Source of the DNA: Cotesia glomerata
Taxonomy: Eukaryota > Arthropoda > Insecta > Hymenoptera > Braconidae
Direction of reading: 5' to 3'
Length of the DNA: 64,000 bases
Assembly: GCF_020080835.1 (NCBI RefSeq)
Contig: NC_058163.1
Span: forward strand, 3,631,318-3,695,317
In this document: positions 23,576-38,100 of the stretch, piece after piece
How positions within the stretch are numbered: position 1 is the first letter of the stretch
Layout: each line of letters begins with the position of its first letter
Program-made: the position numbers and the translations under genes
The notes under the pieces: generated by a model
Database searches by the model: none
What the model saw: the letters and a program-made list of their open reading frames with translations, nothing else
Told to the model about the DNA's origin: nothing

Positions 23576-24114
23576 TACACGGAAAGAAGAATTTCTTGAT
23601 TGAAGAACAAAATTCTTGGCTCAAGAAAATTTGTAGGGTGTCTGAAGGAAGACCGAAGTTGTGTTGGCCGAAGTAAAAATTTTTCTTGGTGGAAGTCATT
23701 TTTTCTTAATTCAAATTATTGCGTGCAATTATACATATTGAATGAAAAAAAATGATTCAATATTATTTGATCTTCCCATTTGACATGTTAATCAATAAAA
23801 ATATTAATGAAAATTTATTTCTATTTTTATATTTAATTTTTTGGAGCAAGAGAGAAATTTTCTCAAGGCAAGAAAATTTTCTTCTATCAAGAACTAAATT
23901 TTTTGGAGCAAGAGGCTGAATTTTCTCAAAACAACAAGATTTTCTTGACTTAAATACATTCTCTTGAATCAAGATACGTATTTCTTAAAGCAAGAGAATT
24001 AATTTTGTTGGAATAAGTGAAATTTCTTGTCAGAAAAAAATTTTTTTTTCGCTCAAGAAAATAATTAGAAAGAAAAATATTTTCTTGGCTCAAGTGAACC
24101 TTTTTTTCTGTGTA
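23576..24114 (-). mobile_element. TACACAGAAA-family MITE-like element, copy 4 (internally deleted)
   Basis: The left end is TACACGGAAAGAAGAATTTC and the right end TTTTTTTCTGTGTA. It lacks about 110 bp of interior present in copies 1, 2 and 5 (the part around CAGCTGAG and GATCAAGATTTTTAG). Confidence 0.75.
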
Positions 24115-24986
24115 GACTCAATATTTCAAGAGTTATAGCCACTTTAATAATAATAATAATAAATTTCGCTACTGCGAAGTAAACAAGAGTTGATTGACTC
24201 GAACTTTATTAGAATGGAGAAAAAAAAAATTAACCACTCAAAACAAGGACGACTACTATAAATTAAGTTTTTTCTACAGGTTTTTAACATTGAAAATTTT
24301 CCTGCGAGAAAAGGCGCCATATTTTGGTTAAAATTTGAACTAATCATTCCAAATTTTTAAATTTACTCATTTTAAGAAAATTTATTAAAAATTTGAAACA
24401 AGATTGAAAAAAAAATTATATTTAAGATTAAAAAAAAAATAAGTAAAATTCTAATGCGTATTTAAAAAATTTATTAAGAAACAAAGAGAAAAAAGTTTGC
24501 GTAAAGTGTAGTGAAAATGGTATAACCTTGTCAGACGTCCTCGATCGCCTTCACTGACAAATACAAGACAATTAAAGAGAAGGGGCAACGAAACACCAAG
24601 TGAACTTTGTTATACACGTACATTACGCTTTCAATGTATTTAATGTATACGTACTATATACATACAGTAATAATAATAATAGTAATGATAATGATAATGG
24701 TAATGATACTATATGCTGTGAGCTATAGGTATAATATGTACTACATTATTTGTATTGGTACTCTCGAAGAAAAGATCTTATATATTTTTTTCTCAGTCTG
24801 GCTAACGGCCTCAGAGCTCTCACTTTTTTTCCCTCACATTCAAATTTAGTTTCAAATAACTCGACGATTTCAATAAGCAGAACAACAATTATTATCATCA
24901 TTACTCTTATTATTATTATTGTTATTGGATGTAATTATATATGACGTATGATTTTATATTATTAGATGAGTTTGGTATGTACTTAC
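24115..24986. other. Intron or 3' flank of ELL, no exon seen
   Basis: AT-rich with TAATAATAATAA and TAATGATAATGA microsatellites (24150, 24665). ELL exon 3 should lie 3' of 24987 on the minus strand but was not found here. Confidence 0.35.
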
Positions 24987-25034
24987 TCCTTCGTTTTCCA
25001 GGAACTGGATCGTAGGCCGGTTACTTGTCTTATT
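24987..25034 (-). CDS. ELL: ELL coding exon 2 (48 nt)
   Basis: Sixteen codons between TTTTTCCAG and GTAAGT, in frame with exon 1. RPTIQFLENEG matches the conserved ELL motif RP(T/S)I(Q/R)F. The exon is easy to miss because it is so short. Confidence 0.82.
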
Positions 25035-28000
25035 CTGGAAAAAAAAAAATAATTTTTTTTATTAATTAACTTTCCGTGTTATTTGGAAAATTTAATAATA
25101 ATTAATTTAGTCAAGTAATCGAATTATTTAATAACAATAGAATTTCAATGAGTTTATGAAATTTTTTATTAATAATAGAATTTAAATGGAATCATATGCT
25201 CATAATAGAATTATAATGGATTAATGGAATTTTCTACTAAAGATAAAATTTTTGATGTTAACTAACTAATGGAATTTTCTATTAGTAATAGAATTTTATT
25301 AGATTAAAGGAATTATCCATTAACAATATAATTTAAATAGATCTTTCTATTTATAACAGAATTGTAACTAGATTAATAGAATCATATGCTCATAATAGAA
25401 TTTTAACTAACCAGTAGAATTCTTCATTAATAATCGAATTTTAATGGATTAATGGAATTTTCTACTTATAATAAAATTTTCAAGGATTAGTAGATTTTTC
25501 CATTAATAGAATTCAGAATTGATGGAATTTTTTTTTAATAATAAAATTTTTGTAGATTAAAGGAATTCTCTATTAATAATAGAATTTAAATAGATCTTTC
25601 TAATTATAATAAAATTTTAATGGAATCATATGCTCATAATAGAATGATATTCAATTAATGGAATTTTCTACTAATGATAAAATTGAGAATTAATAGAATA
25701 TTCCATTAATAACAGAATGTTAACTAACTAATGGAATTTTCTATTAGCAATAGAATTTTTTTAGATTAAAGGAATTATCCATTAACCATAGAATTAAATT
25801 AGATCTTTCTAATTGTAACAGAATTGTAAATAGATTATTAGAATTATATGCTCATAATAGAATTGTAACTAACCAATAGGATTCTTCATTAATAATCGAA
25901 TTTTAATGGATTAATGAAATTTTCTGCTAATAAAATTTTCAAGGATTAATAGATTTTTTCCATTAATAATAGAATTCAAACGAATTATTAGATTTTTTTC
26001 TTTAATGATAAAATTTTAATAGAATAGAGGGATTATCCATCAACAATAGAATTTAAATGGATCTTCTTATTTGTAATAGAATTTTTAATAGATCAATAGA
26101 ATTATATACTCATAATATAATTTTAATGGATTAATGAAATTTTGTATCAATTTTATAATTTTAATGGCCCAGTATAATTTTTCATTAATATTATAATTTG
26201 GAAGGAATTAATAGAATTTTTCATTAAGAACGGAATTTGAATGGACTAATAGAATTTTTTTTATATAACAATGCAATAAAAAAAGTTTGATAGGCTAATA
26301 ATATCATTTATTAATAATAGAATTTATTAGATTAATAGAATTTTCTATTAAAAATGAATTGTTTATGAATTAGTTTTTTTTTTTTTTTTTCAGTACAATT
26401 ACAATGAATTAAAAAACTTTTTTATCATTAATAGAATTTCTAAGAATTAATGGAATTTTTTTGTAAATAATGGAATTTTAATAGACTAGTAAAAAATTAA
26501 TTCATAACAGGATTCTAATGAACCTAAAAAAATCAACAAACTATAGGATTTCAATGGAAATTAATAGAATAGAATAAAATAAATTTTTAATAAAATAGAA
26601 TTTTAATGGATTATTGAAATTTTCTATTAATAATAAAATTTTAATGGATTAATGGAATTTTAATGGACTATTTTATTGGAAATTTCTATTAACAATAGAA
26701 TTTCAATGAACTATTGAAATTTTCTATTAATAGTATAATTGTAATGGATTAATGGAATTTTCTGTTGTATAATTGAAATTTTTATTGATAATAGAGTAAT
26801 AATGAATTAATGGAAGTTTCTATTAATAGATTTTCAATGACTTAATTAAATTTCAATGGATCAGTAAAATTTCTTATTAATATTAATTCCAAATCATTAT
26901 TATTACTATTATTAAAAATCATTAATACATTAAATTTATTAATTCTATTACACGTCTATGATTCCGGATAGAAAGTCTTCATAATTATTATTAATTTATT
27001 CGATAACTAATAAAAAGACCCATAAGAATTCCATTAGATTAAAAACACGATCCATCAAAGTAGCTGCACATCACCGTGTAATTACAATTACAAATTAAAA
27101 AATATATATTTATTTTTCTTTTGAAACACTCATGTTCTATAAGTGAATTAGATATTATTTTAACTGTTTCAACATTTAACATCAATGTCCATTTATCACT
27201 TTTAATTATAAATATTAAACATGTACAAAAGAAAACCCACACTTTAATAATTAGCGTTTTTTGTACAAGATTTATTGTTACACTTATGTAAACAAATTAT
27301 GTATTTTTTATTGATACACGGAAAAAAAATACTGTTAAAATGACTATCCAACGTATCCTCAAATGACGTTTCTATTCCTTAAAATAACGATCCGGATTGC
27401 TGATTTAAGGATTCATTTGTTTGACTTAAGCATACAGAGTATAGCTTTTGACAATATATGTAGTTTCGTCAAAACAGGCAACTGTTTTGTTAACGTGAGG
27501 ATCTGTATAGTTGAATTAACTTAATGTAACGCTAAAATAATGATATGGATCGTCATTTTGATGATCCCCTGTATAGCTGAATTGGCTATACAGCGTATAT
27601 CTCTAAAAAAATGACTATACGGCGTATAGTCAGAATAACGATACGTACCCTTATTCTAACGATATTTTTTTCTCCGTGTAAATTTTCTCGAAAAAAACAA
27701 CGCTTATTTGGTAATTAATTTTATCAATACATTAATGGAATTATCCATAATATTTTTATAGCTGTTAAATTTAGTGGTAATGTTATGGCTCAGTCAAAAT
27801 TTTAAATTTAAGTCTAGACTCGGTTTATATATGTATATGTAGAAAATGAAAGGATAAGTTGCGAGCAGAGACTTTGAGAAAGAATAAGATAAAGACAGAT
27901 AAGGGATGAGGGTTGAATGGAGGGTTGACAAAGGCGAGACGCCGGTGACGACGACCTTTTGCTGTTATCGATTTAAGTATTTTCAGAATTTACTCCCAAT

Positions 28001-31000
28001 ATTATTATCCTTTTCCGTTATTTTTATTAAATGCTTAAAATAATTATTGTATTTATTAAAATTATTTTTAGATTGTTAAATTTAGGCTATTCTACATCAA
28101 ATTAATTGTAATTTTTTAATTTTAGATTCATTTTACACCTAAAAACACTTATTTTAATTTTTTGAGTGTTGATAAACATCGCCAGAAGGTGGTGTGGCAG
28201 TATATTTCTTTTATAAAGGGCCAAAAATGACGGGAAATTCAAAAACTAACTTTAGAATATGAAAATTTAATAACACTGCTGTGTATTTAGACAATTTTAA
28301 ATTTATATTATTATTATTAAACGCTTAAAATAATTAATAAATTATTCAAAACACTTATTATTGACAAAATAGCTTTTTGACTAAAAAATTGATGCTGTTT
28401 TTCTAATTATACATCCATTTTGAAAATAAAAACAATTATTTTAATTTTTTAGCGTTAATAAACATCACAAGAAGGTGGCGTGGCAGTATGTTTCTTTTAA
28501 AGAAGTCAAAAACGGCGGGAAATTCGAAAACTAACTTAAGAAAATGAAAATTTAATAACTCTGTTGTGTATTTGAACAATTTTAAAATTATATTATTATT
28601 AATCGTTAAGAATAATTAATAAATTATTAAAAATATTTATTATTGACAATATAGCATTTTTTCTAAAAAATTAATGCTGTTATTCTAATTATACATGCAT
28701 TTTACAAGTGAAAACTCTTATTTTAATTTTTGTAGTGTTGATAAACATCACCAGAAGGTGGCGTGGCAATTTATTTCTTTTAAAAAGGGCAAATACAGCG
28801 AGAAATTCAAAAACTAACTTAATATTATGAAAATTTAATCACACTGTTGTGTATTTAGACAATTTTGAATCTGTACTATTATTATTAAACGCTTAAAATA
28901 ATTATTAAATTATTAAGAAAACTTTTTATTGACAATATTGCTTTTTTCCAAAAAATGAAAGCAATATTGTTGTTTTTTTAATTATACTTTAATTTTACCA
29001 GTGAAAACGCTTATTTTAATTTTCGGAGTATTGATAAACATCACCAGAAGGTGGCGTAGCAGTATAATTCCTTTAAAAAGGCCTAAAACGGCGGGAAATT
29101 TAAAATTCAAAACCAAACTCGCACAGTAAATAATGTCGAGACAAAAAATTGAGTTAAAAATTTTTTTGATGAATATTTTACACTTTTGTGTGTAAATTTA
29201 ATACTTTTTTGTGTCAATTCTCCCAAATCAACACACAAGAGTGTTAAATGATCAACAAAAAATTTTTTAGTGTCTAAATATTTCGAAATTTGATATTACT
29301 TTAATTAATGTATTTAAAATTTGTATTATCAATTAAATTAATAAATTTAATAATAATTAAAATATGTATATTTATTTTTTCACTTATGATTAATTTTTTT
29401 ACCTTTATGATTTTAAAAATGGCAACATTGAAGTTTTAAATTATTTTTTGTAATATTTTTGACTTCTCGAAGAGTATAAGTAGATTGTTTTAACAAATAA
29501 GCAAATAGATAGATATGAAAAAGGTGTAAATCCGTATAGTATTTATGGCTTAAGAATAATAAGACGAGATCGATTGGATGAAGGTCGTCGGCGTCTCTTG
29601 AGTGTCTCGACCTTTCTCTCTTCCTCTCTCCTTTTCTTCAATAATAATCTATCTTTTACACAATACCTTCACTCATTATTATTCTTAATATTATTATTAT
29701 TATTGATGAAAAAAATTGATAAACTTCTGTAGGAAAACGAAAAAACAAAAAAAAAAAATATTATTTTGTAATAATTAAACGTTTTTATTTTTCTTCTGTA
29801 TATGAGTTAATAGACTAAGTATGAACAAGCTATTAGTGTTAATTAGTGTTAATTATCTTTAATGTTAATTATAGATAATAAAAAAAAAAAAAACGTTTTT
29901 TTTTCTTCTAGATATGGTTTAATTTTCAAGAATTTATTTTTTTTTTTCATAATATGTACCAATTAAATCTCGAAAAATTTTTAAAATTAAACGCAATAGT
30001 CACACGTCAATAATTATTAAAAAAAAAATTTATTAACAGTAATTCGTTGAAATATAGCTAAATTTTCAATTTTCACCTTTCGTGGAGTATTTCTCGACAA
30101 AATGGCCGGTGAGATGCGTGCGCATGTTTTGGCGCGAAATTTAAAATTCGCGGGAAATTTTAAATTTAATTTAAAATTAAAAAATTTTTTTTTTGCAGGA
30201 ATTTTTTAATGTTTACATTAATAATAAAATAATTTTATAATATATATTATTCAACAGTAAATATTTGTCATGCATTTTAATTACATATTACTAATTCTTT
30301 CACGCTTTTTTGCGTTTCTTTATGTATAAATGCGTTTTTACACAATTTTATTTTCATTCTAATATATTAAGCAAGAAAAAAAAATTTTTAAATAAATAAT
30401 TTATTATTTATTTGCAGTAAAAAATTTTTCTTTTATTGGCCATTATTAAAGTTAATTTAATTTGTAATTTCTTTATTTTTTAATGCTCGAGGAGAATATT
30501 ATAGAGTAATCGGGAGAAATCTGGTTGATTGCGCAACCCCATAGTTTCTGTTTGTACCGGCGCGTAATCACGCGTCCACTTCGTGGTGGATTAATGAAAT
30601 CGATACACAACTTTGAAATTTAATCATTATTTTGCCATCAATATAAGTAAATTAAAAGTGATATATAACTCAAGTATTTATTTTTATTGTTTTTGTTAAA
30701 AGTTGAGAATTTTCGTAGAATATTTCAATCCTAACCGTGTTTTGATTTCAAAATTTACTTCCAATTCGTAAATCATTTTAAGCGCATTTAAAGGCCGTAA
30801 TTTATTCAAATTAGAGATTTCTAAATTTATTGACCATTCAAAAGCTTTGAATTTCTATGCTCGGCAGGCTTATAACAAACAAAAAAAAATCTACTTATTT
30901 TCTAAACCCTGTATTTACAATCCACTTACAATAACTTGACAGTAATGAGAATTTTGAGACGCAATAAATACTAATCCCTAGACAATAAAAGTAATGAATG

Positions 31001-32082
31001 CTTCAGGTAATTGGGAAAATTTTTGAAATTAAGAAATTCCAAATTTTAGAACTTTGTAATAAAAATATCTAATACTTTAGAATATTATTCTTAACAAATT
31101 GAAAATTAGTTTAGTTAAATTTTAAATTTTTAAGTTAAACTTCTAAATTTTGGATCAAATATTGAAAATACGAAAAAACTATAAGAAATCTTTTTTTATA
31201 GAAAATTATATTTTCTACAAAAAAAGGTCCTTGCCAATTTTGCCCTATCTCTGATTCTTTCTTCAAAATTTGAATTTTAAATTAAAAAATGAAGTTATCT
31301 ATATTATTAAGAGAATAAGCAAAATTTTGTGGTAATTGTATTTATATAATAAAATGGGTTTTTATGCTTAAATTTGCTATTGTTGGAAAAATCTTGACCT
31401 GGAGGAGTGCCTTTTCAAGGTTTCATATTATTCTCACCAATAGTCAATTTATTATGGTAAGTATTTAGACTGCATTCGAAAATGCTCTATCTCTAGAAAC
31501 ATAATTAAGAAATGACCTTGTATCTTGTAAACTATTGACAATTTTAAAGATATAAGCTCATCCCGATGTTACACTCATCAAGACCTTTCATTTGAATACC
31601 CACATCTATTTTTCATATATTTTTATATATTATATATATGAATATATGAAAAATATATCGAAATGCATGTGGGTACTCAAATGAAAGCTCTTGATGAGTG
31701 TAGCATCAGAATGTGCTTATATCTTTAAAAATGTCAATATTTAAGAAAGTACAGTGCAATTGAACAAAAGTCATTATTTAATAAAGCAAAGTTGCTAGTA
31801 ACATTTAATGTTACAAGCAGTAAACCAGGGTTTTAGACACGATACATAAGACGACATGATACTTGAAGTTTACGTACATATAAATTAGGTTCGGAAAAAT
31901 TTATTTAGGCTGCATTCGAAAATTCTCTATCTCTAGATATATAATTAAGAAATGACTTTGTATCTTGTGAACTATTGACATTTTTCAAGATATAAGCTCA
32001 TCCTGATATTACACTCCTCAAGACCTTTCATTTGAGTACCTACATCAATTTTTCATTTATTTTATATATATACATATATATG

Positions 32083-32115
<33 letters not shown>

Positions 32116-35100
32116 TATATATATGTATATATGAAAAATATGTCAAAAATGCATGTGGGTACTCAAATGAAAGCTCTTGAGTGTAACATCAGGATGAGCT
32201 TATATCTTTAAAAATGTCAATAGGGTAGAAGTACCGTTTATGGCCATTTATTGTTTAAATAAACGATAGCAATGAATTTATATTAATATACCATTACAAA
32301 CTCAATTTGTTTCATTATAAATTTTTTAAAACTCAACAAAAATATAGTTATAATATTATAATTTTTTATAAATTAATTCAAATGTTAACTGGCCAAAAAT
32401 CCTGCTAAGGTGGCCAAAAACGGTACTTCTACCCTAGTTAAAAAAGTACAGTGCAATTTAATAATAATCATTATTTAATAAAGAAAAATATTATTTATTT
32501 CTAGTTCTCATAGTTTTCAAAAGTTTAAGACGCTAATTATGGCTGAAATATTGAAGATACTAAAAATTTACAAGGGATCTTTTTTATGCAAGATTATATT
32601 TTCTACAAAAAAGGTCCTTATCAATTTTACCGTATCTTTAACCCTTAAGCACAAATTTAAATCACAGAAATAAAATAACAAAAACTCTAATTTACTCATG
32701 GTCTCAATTAATTATTTCAATAAATTTGTCGATTTAATTTTAACATTAAACGAGTTTGGAGTTTAAAAACTAAAAAAAAACCTGTGGGTATTTTTTAAGT
32801 TCGGCAGGTCATTGGACGGACAGCTGGTGATATTAGTGAAGGGGAGGCGAATTCGGGTGAAGAAATTCGTGTACATGTGCAAGCATTTCAATGGAGTGAA
32901 CACCAACCCCGGTGGTGTTGTGACGATATTCCTCGGTAATATTTAACAATAATAATAATAGTGGATTTTTAGGCTGGTTCTGGTGGAGTTTGTGTTTGGG
33001 CATTAGTTGTTCGGAGTTTGAAAAGTTGAGGGGAAATGACAATACAATAGAAAAGGAGGATGAGAATCAAGGACCAAAATATAATACCTGACTTGCTTAG
33101 CAGTTTAAAGGGACTGAGTTTTTAACATCTGTACAGTTTTTTTTCTTTTTTTAGAGTCGGCTAAATTTTAAGTATTTTTTAGTTCAAGATTATGGCTTTT
33201 AAATTAAGTAATTTTTTTTTTTTAATTAACTTTAAAACCTTTGAAAAAAATTGTATAAATTTTTATAAGAAAAATTATCAATTTAAAAAAGTTTTAAATA
33301 ATTAGAATAAATGTATTAATTTTTTTTTTCACTAGCGAAATTTTCATAAAAAAAATTTATATTAAAATTCAAAAAATTAATTTTAAAAAAATAAAAAAAA
33401 ATCATTAAAAATAATATTTATGCTTTGAAATTTTTTTTATCAACGAATGGAATTATAATAATTGAAATTCTAAAATAAACTATCAATAACATTACTATTA
33501 TTATAACTTCTAGTACAATTAATATTTAATCACTTGTATCCGCTTAGAAGAAAAATATGTATGTATAACCTTCATATTTTTTTATCTAATAAATAAATAA
33601 ATAGAAATATAAATAAAAATTGTTAGTTATATGAGACGGAGAAAATTTGAGTTTTTATTTTTAAATTCTTGCCCAAGGGTTGAAGATACAATAAAATTGA
33701 TAAGGACCTTTTCTTGTAGGGCATAGAATTTTCTATACAAAAGATCTCTTATAATTTTGTTGCATTTTTAATATTTTAGCCATAATCAGCTTTTTAAACT
33801 TTTGAAAGCTACACAGAAAGAAAAATTTCTTTCAGCTTCCTAAGATATATTTTAACGTCATTTCCTACAATTTAAAAGAAAAAAAAATTTTTTTTTTCTA
33901 ACTTTTCTTACAGTAATTTTTATCGTCATTGTGCATCGTAATAAATGTTTTTTCACATCTACGATTACTTTTTCTAAATTTTTAAGTTCTCGCTTTACAA
34001 ATGAATGATTAAAAAAAAAAAAAAATCGGGGTCATTGGTTCCATGCCAGTTTTCGAAAATCAAGTTCTAATCTGATCTTCACATTTTTAAGGTCCTAAGA
34101 ACTAGTTCTTAATATTCCTACGAGGATATCTGTCGGTGTGTGTGTATGTGAGTGTAAACCTCTAATGTGTCGAAGAAAAATCTTACACAGAAAGAAAAAT
34201 TTCTTGACTGGAGAACAAAATTCTTGGCTCAAGAAAATTTTCAGGTGCCTGAAGGAAGACTGAAGTTGTGTTGTCCGAAATAAAAATTTTTCTTGAAATT
34301 CTATTCTTGGTGGAAGTAATTTTTTCGTAATTCAAATTATTATAAATACTTGATACAATAAATTTTTATATTTGATCAAGATTTTTAGATACTTTAGGGA
34401 AGTAGCGCCACCTTCTTCAGCTGAGAAAAAAATTTTCTCACCTTGAAAAAATTTTTGTCTTGAATATTCGATACCTATTTTATATTATTTTAGCGTGCAA
34501 TTATACATATTGAATGAAAAAAATGATGAAATATTATTTGATCTTCCTATTTGACATATTAATCAATAAAAATTTACTTCTATCTTCATATTTAATTTTT
34601 TGGAGCAAGAGAGAAATTTTCTCAAGACAAGAAAATTTACTTCTATCAAGAACTAATTTTTTTGGAGCAAGAGGCTGAATTTTCTCAAAACAACAAGATT
34701 TTCTTGTCTTAAATAAATTTTCTTGGATCAAGATACATATTTCTTAAACCAAGAGAATTAATTTTGTTGGAATAAGTGAAATTTCTTGAGTCAAAAAAAA
34801 TTTTTTTTTTCACTTAAAAAAATTATTAAGAAGAAAAATATTTTCTTGGCTCAATTGAACCTTTTTTTTCTGTGTATGGATAAGTTTAACAACTTTATTT
34901 TTAAGTTTTGAATTAAAATTTTGGCAAAAGAAAGATAGATAGGGTAAAATAAATAAGGACCCTTTTTTGTAGAGGATAAAATTTTCTATATATAAAAAAT
35001 ATTTCTTGTGATTTTTTCATATTTTCAATAGTTATCCTAGAATTTAGAATTAAATAAACAATTAGAATTAATATTAATAATAACAAAAAAAAATCCTTGA

Positions 35101-38100
35101 TTTAAAAAAAAAAAATTAAATTTTTTCTCAACAATTAATTTTAAAAAAATATTTCCGATAATTACTTTATTTTTACCGAACAATGATTACAATAAAATAA
35201 TTTTTTTTTTTTTTTTTATTAAATGCCTATAAAATTATTTGTTCAGTAATTATAAACTGTTATTAATGTCGACGATAAAGTTAATGTCTTCTCGAAGTTT
35301 CGATAAAATTTTTCAGTGCCCAATCAAAATTTTAATAATAACAATTTTCCAATATATATTTTTAAAAGTTACACATATTTAATTCTCGTTTTAAAGAGTA
35401 ACAATTATCATAAATACCTAATTCCTTAAAATAAAATTAAAGTCACGCGACGTGGGAGGATAAACACTAGGTAATAATTTGTCAAATAGTATATCATATC
35501 GTGCAACTAATTCTCGTTGGTATATTTTGCAAACACGTACATCAATAAGATATGGATGTACTACTACAACTACTACTGACAACAAAAACACTGTATTGTC
35601 TTAGCTTTGTCGTCGTAAATTATTATCGTCATGTATTTACTTTACTTCTAATATACCTTTTCTTTGTACATTTGTTTATCTCTTTATCTATTTTTCAAAC
35701 TCATTTATTATACATATAATTTTTATGACTTGTCACAATTAACAATTATGTAATTTTAACATATATTCATTTATTGTGAAAAAAAATTTTCCTTTTCTAG
35801 TCATTTTTATATTTCTTCTTTTTTAATAATTTTTTTTCTAATTCTCATTTTCTTCTCAAATTATTGATTAAGAATTTTTCTTCTTAAATACATAAATCTT
35901 TTTTTTTTAAATTATCATTTCTTCTCAAATTATCAATTAAGAAATTTTCCTCTGAAATTTTCATATTTTTTCTTCATTGATTGATATTCAAGAATTTTTC
36001 TTTTAAAATTTCAATATTTCTTCTTTTTTAATAGTTTCTTTTTCTAATTCTCATTTCTTCTCAAATTATTGATTAAGAATATTTCTTCTGAAATTTTCTT
36101 ATTTCTTTTCAAATAAATAAATTATTTTTCTTACAAAAATTTTAATTTTTTTTCAAATCATTAATTAAAATTTTTTCTTTTGATATTTTCATATTTCTTC
36201 TTAAATAAAATATTTTTTCTTTATTGATTGATATTCAAGAATTTTTTTTTTTAATTTCAAAATTTCTTCTTCTTAAAAGATTTTTTTTTTTTTAATTTTT
36301 ATTTCTTTTCAAATTATTAAGAATTTTTTTTTTCTAAAATTTTTTTATTTTTTCTTAAATAAATAAATAATTTTTTTTTTACAAAATTCTAATTTCTTCT
36401 CAAATAATTGATTAAAAATTTTTCTTAAAAAATTTTTATATCTCTTTTTTTTAAATAAATAATATATTTTTTATATTATAAATTCACATTTTTTCTTTAA
36501 TTAAATATTAATAATTCTTCTTCAAAAATTCTCATATTTCTTCTTAAGTAAATAAATAATTTTTACTTAAAAAATTCTTATTTCTTCTCAAATTATTAAT
36601 CAAGAATTTTTCTTCTAAAATTTAAACATTTCTTCTCTTAAAACAAATAAATTTCTTCTTTAAAAAATTCTTATATCTTTAAATTTAAATAATTCATTAA
36701 AAAAATTAAACCCACATAAATTAGCAGAATTGTTTTTTAATAAAAACACAAACTACGCAAGTATTCAATAAGATAATTATTATTTAGAATAAACGTTGAT
36801 TATTCGGAATGTCCGAGCTTGATATCTCGGGCTCTCTATCTCGGAAAGCGATTGACGCGATAAAAATTACTTGTTTTTTTCAATAATTCTTCAAGGAAAA
36901 ATAAATCACCAAAAAAATTTTTTTACACTTTTCAAAATTATAATAAAAAAATTTTTAGTCTGAATTTAAAATTTATTTTTTTTTGTCTTCCGGCTTCGGA
37001 CATAAAAAAAACTTTCTAAAAATGTCTACTGAAAGATATATTACTTAATTTTCCACATGTGTCTTTCTAAAATTTCCAGCGTTGAATTATTTTTTTAAAT
37101 TTTCTTCAAGAAATCAATATGAAAATTAAAAAAAAAGCAAATCATTTCTAATAATTGATAGTGAAGATAAAAATTTTTAATTACATAAATTTTTTATCTG
37201 TAATTACTTTGATAATTAAATAAATAATTAAAAAAAAAAAAAAAAAAAAAAAAACAATCTTTGTTTTTTATGAAATTATAAAACAAATGTGTATAAAATT
37301 TTAAAAATTTTATATTTCTTCTCAATAATTAAAATTATTTAATTATTATAATTAAAAAAATCTTCAAAAATTAAAAAATAAATTAATAATTTTTTTTTTT
37401 CAAGAAAATTTTTTTATAAATTAGCAAAATAACTAAAATTTAATTTAAAAATCAGGAATTATTTAACCTACACTAATATTTCCCACTACATCCGATATGA
37501 ATCATCACCCGACGTCACCAGGAAAATTCTTTCTTTATTTAAACACAACCCAAAAGTGATCTGTCAAAAAATCTTATCTATTGATAACTTTTTATGAATA
37601 TAAATCACGGTTCAGAATTTTTATCTTCTTTAAATAAAATTTTTTAAAAAGTTTTATTTAATTTGACAACTGACATATTTAAAAACTTTTTTAAGCAAAT
37701 AAATTAATTTTAAAAAAAATTCCACAAGTGAAAATTAATACGAATATAATTTTTAAAATATTTTTTTTCAATTTTAATTTGACATCTGATAATTTTTAAA
37801 ATTAAATAAAACAATTAGACATTTTTTTAATTTATTTAAAATTCTTATAAATTTTTTTTTTAATTTCTGAATCATTAAAATTTGACATCTGATAATTTAA
37901 AAATTTTAAACAATTAATTAAATTCTAATAAAAAAAAAATTAAGAATATTTTTTTCAATTTTCTGTAAAATTCTTATAAATTGTTTTTTTTTTTTTTTTT
38001 TTTTTAATTAAAAACATTCACGTAATAATTTTCTGTATCATCAAAATTTGAGATCTGATTATTTAAAAATTTCCAACAATTAATTAAATTCTACTAAAAA

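Noticed and set aside
23763..23972. Open frame of 69 codons on the minus strand (a related one at 34534-34731)
   Set aside because: Both are the same part of the TACACAGAAA MITE and vary with element decay; no transposase similarity.
25040..26900. A CRISPR-like repeat array
   Set aside because: Units are degenerate with no constant repeat and unique spacers, and the genome is eukaryotic.
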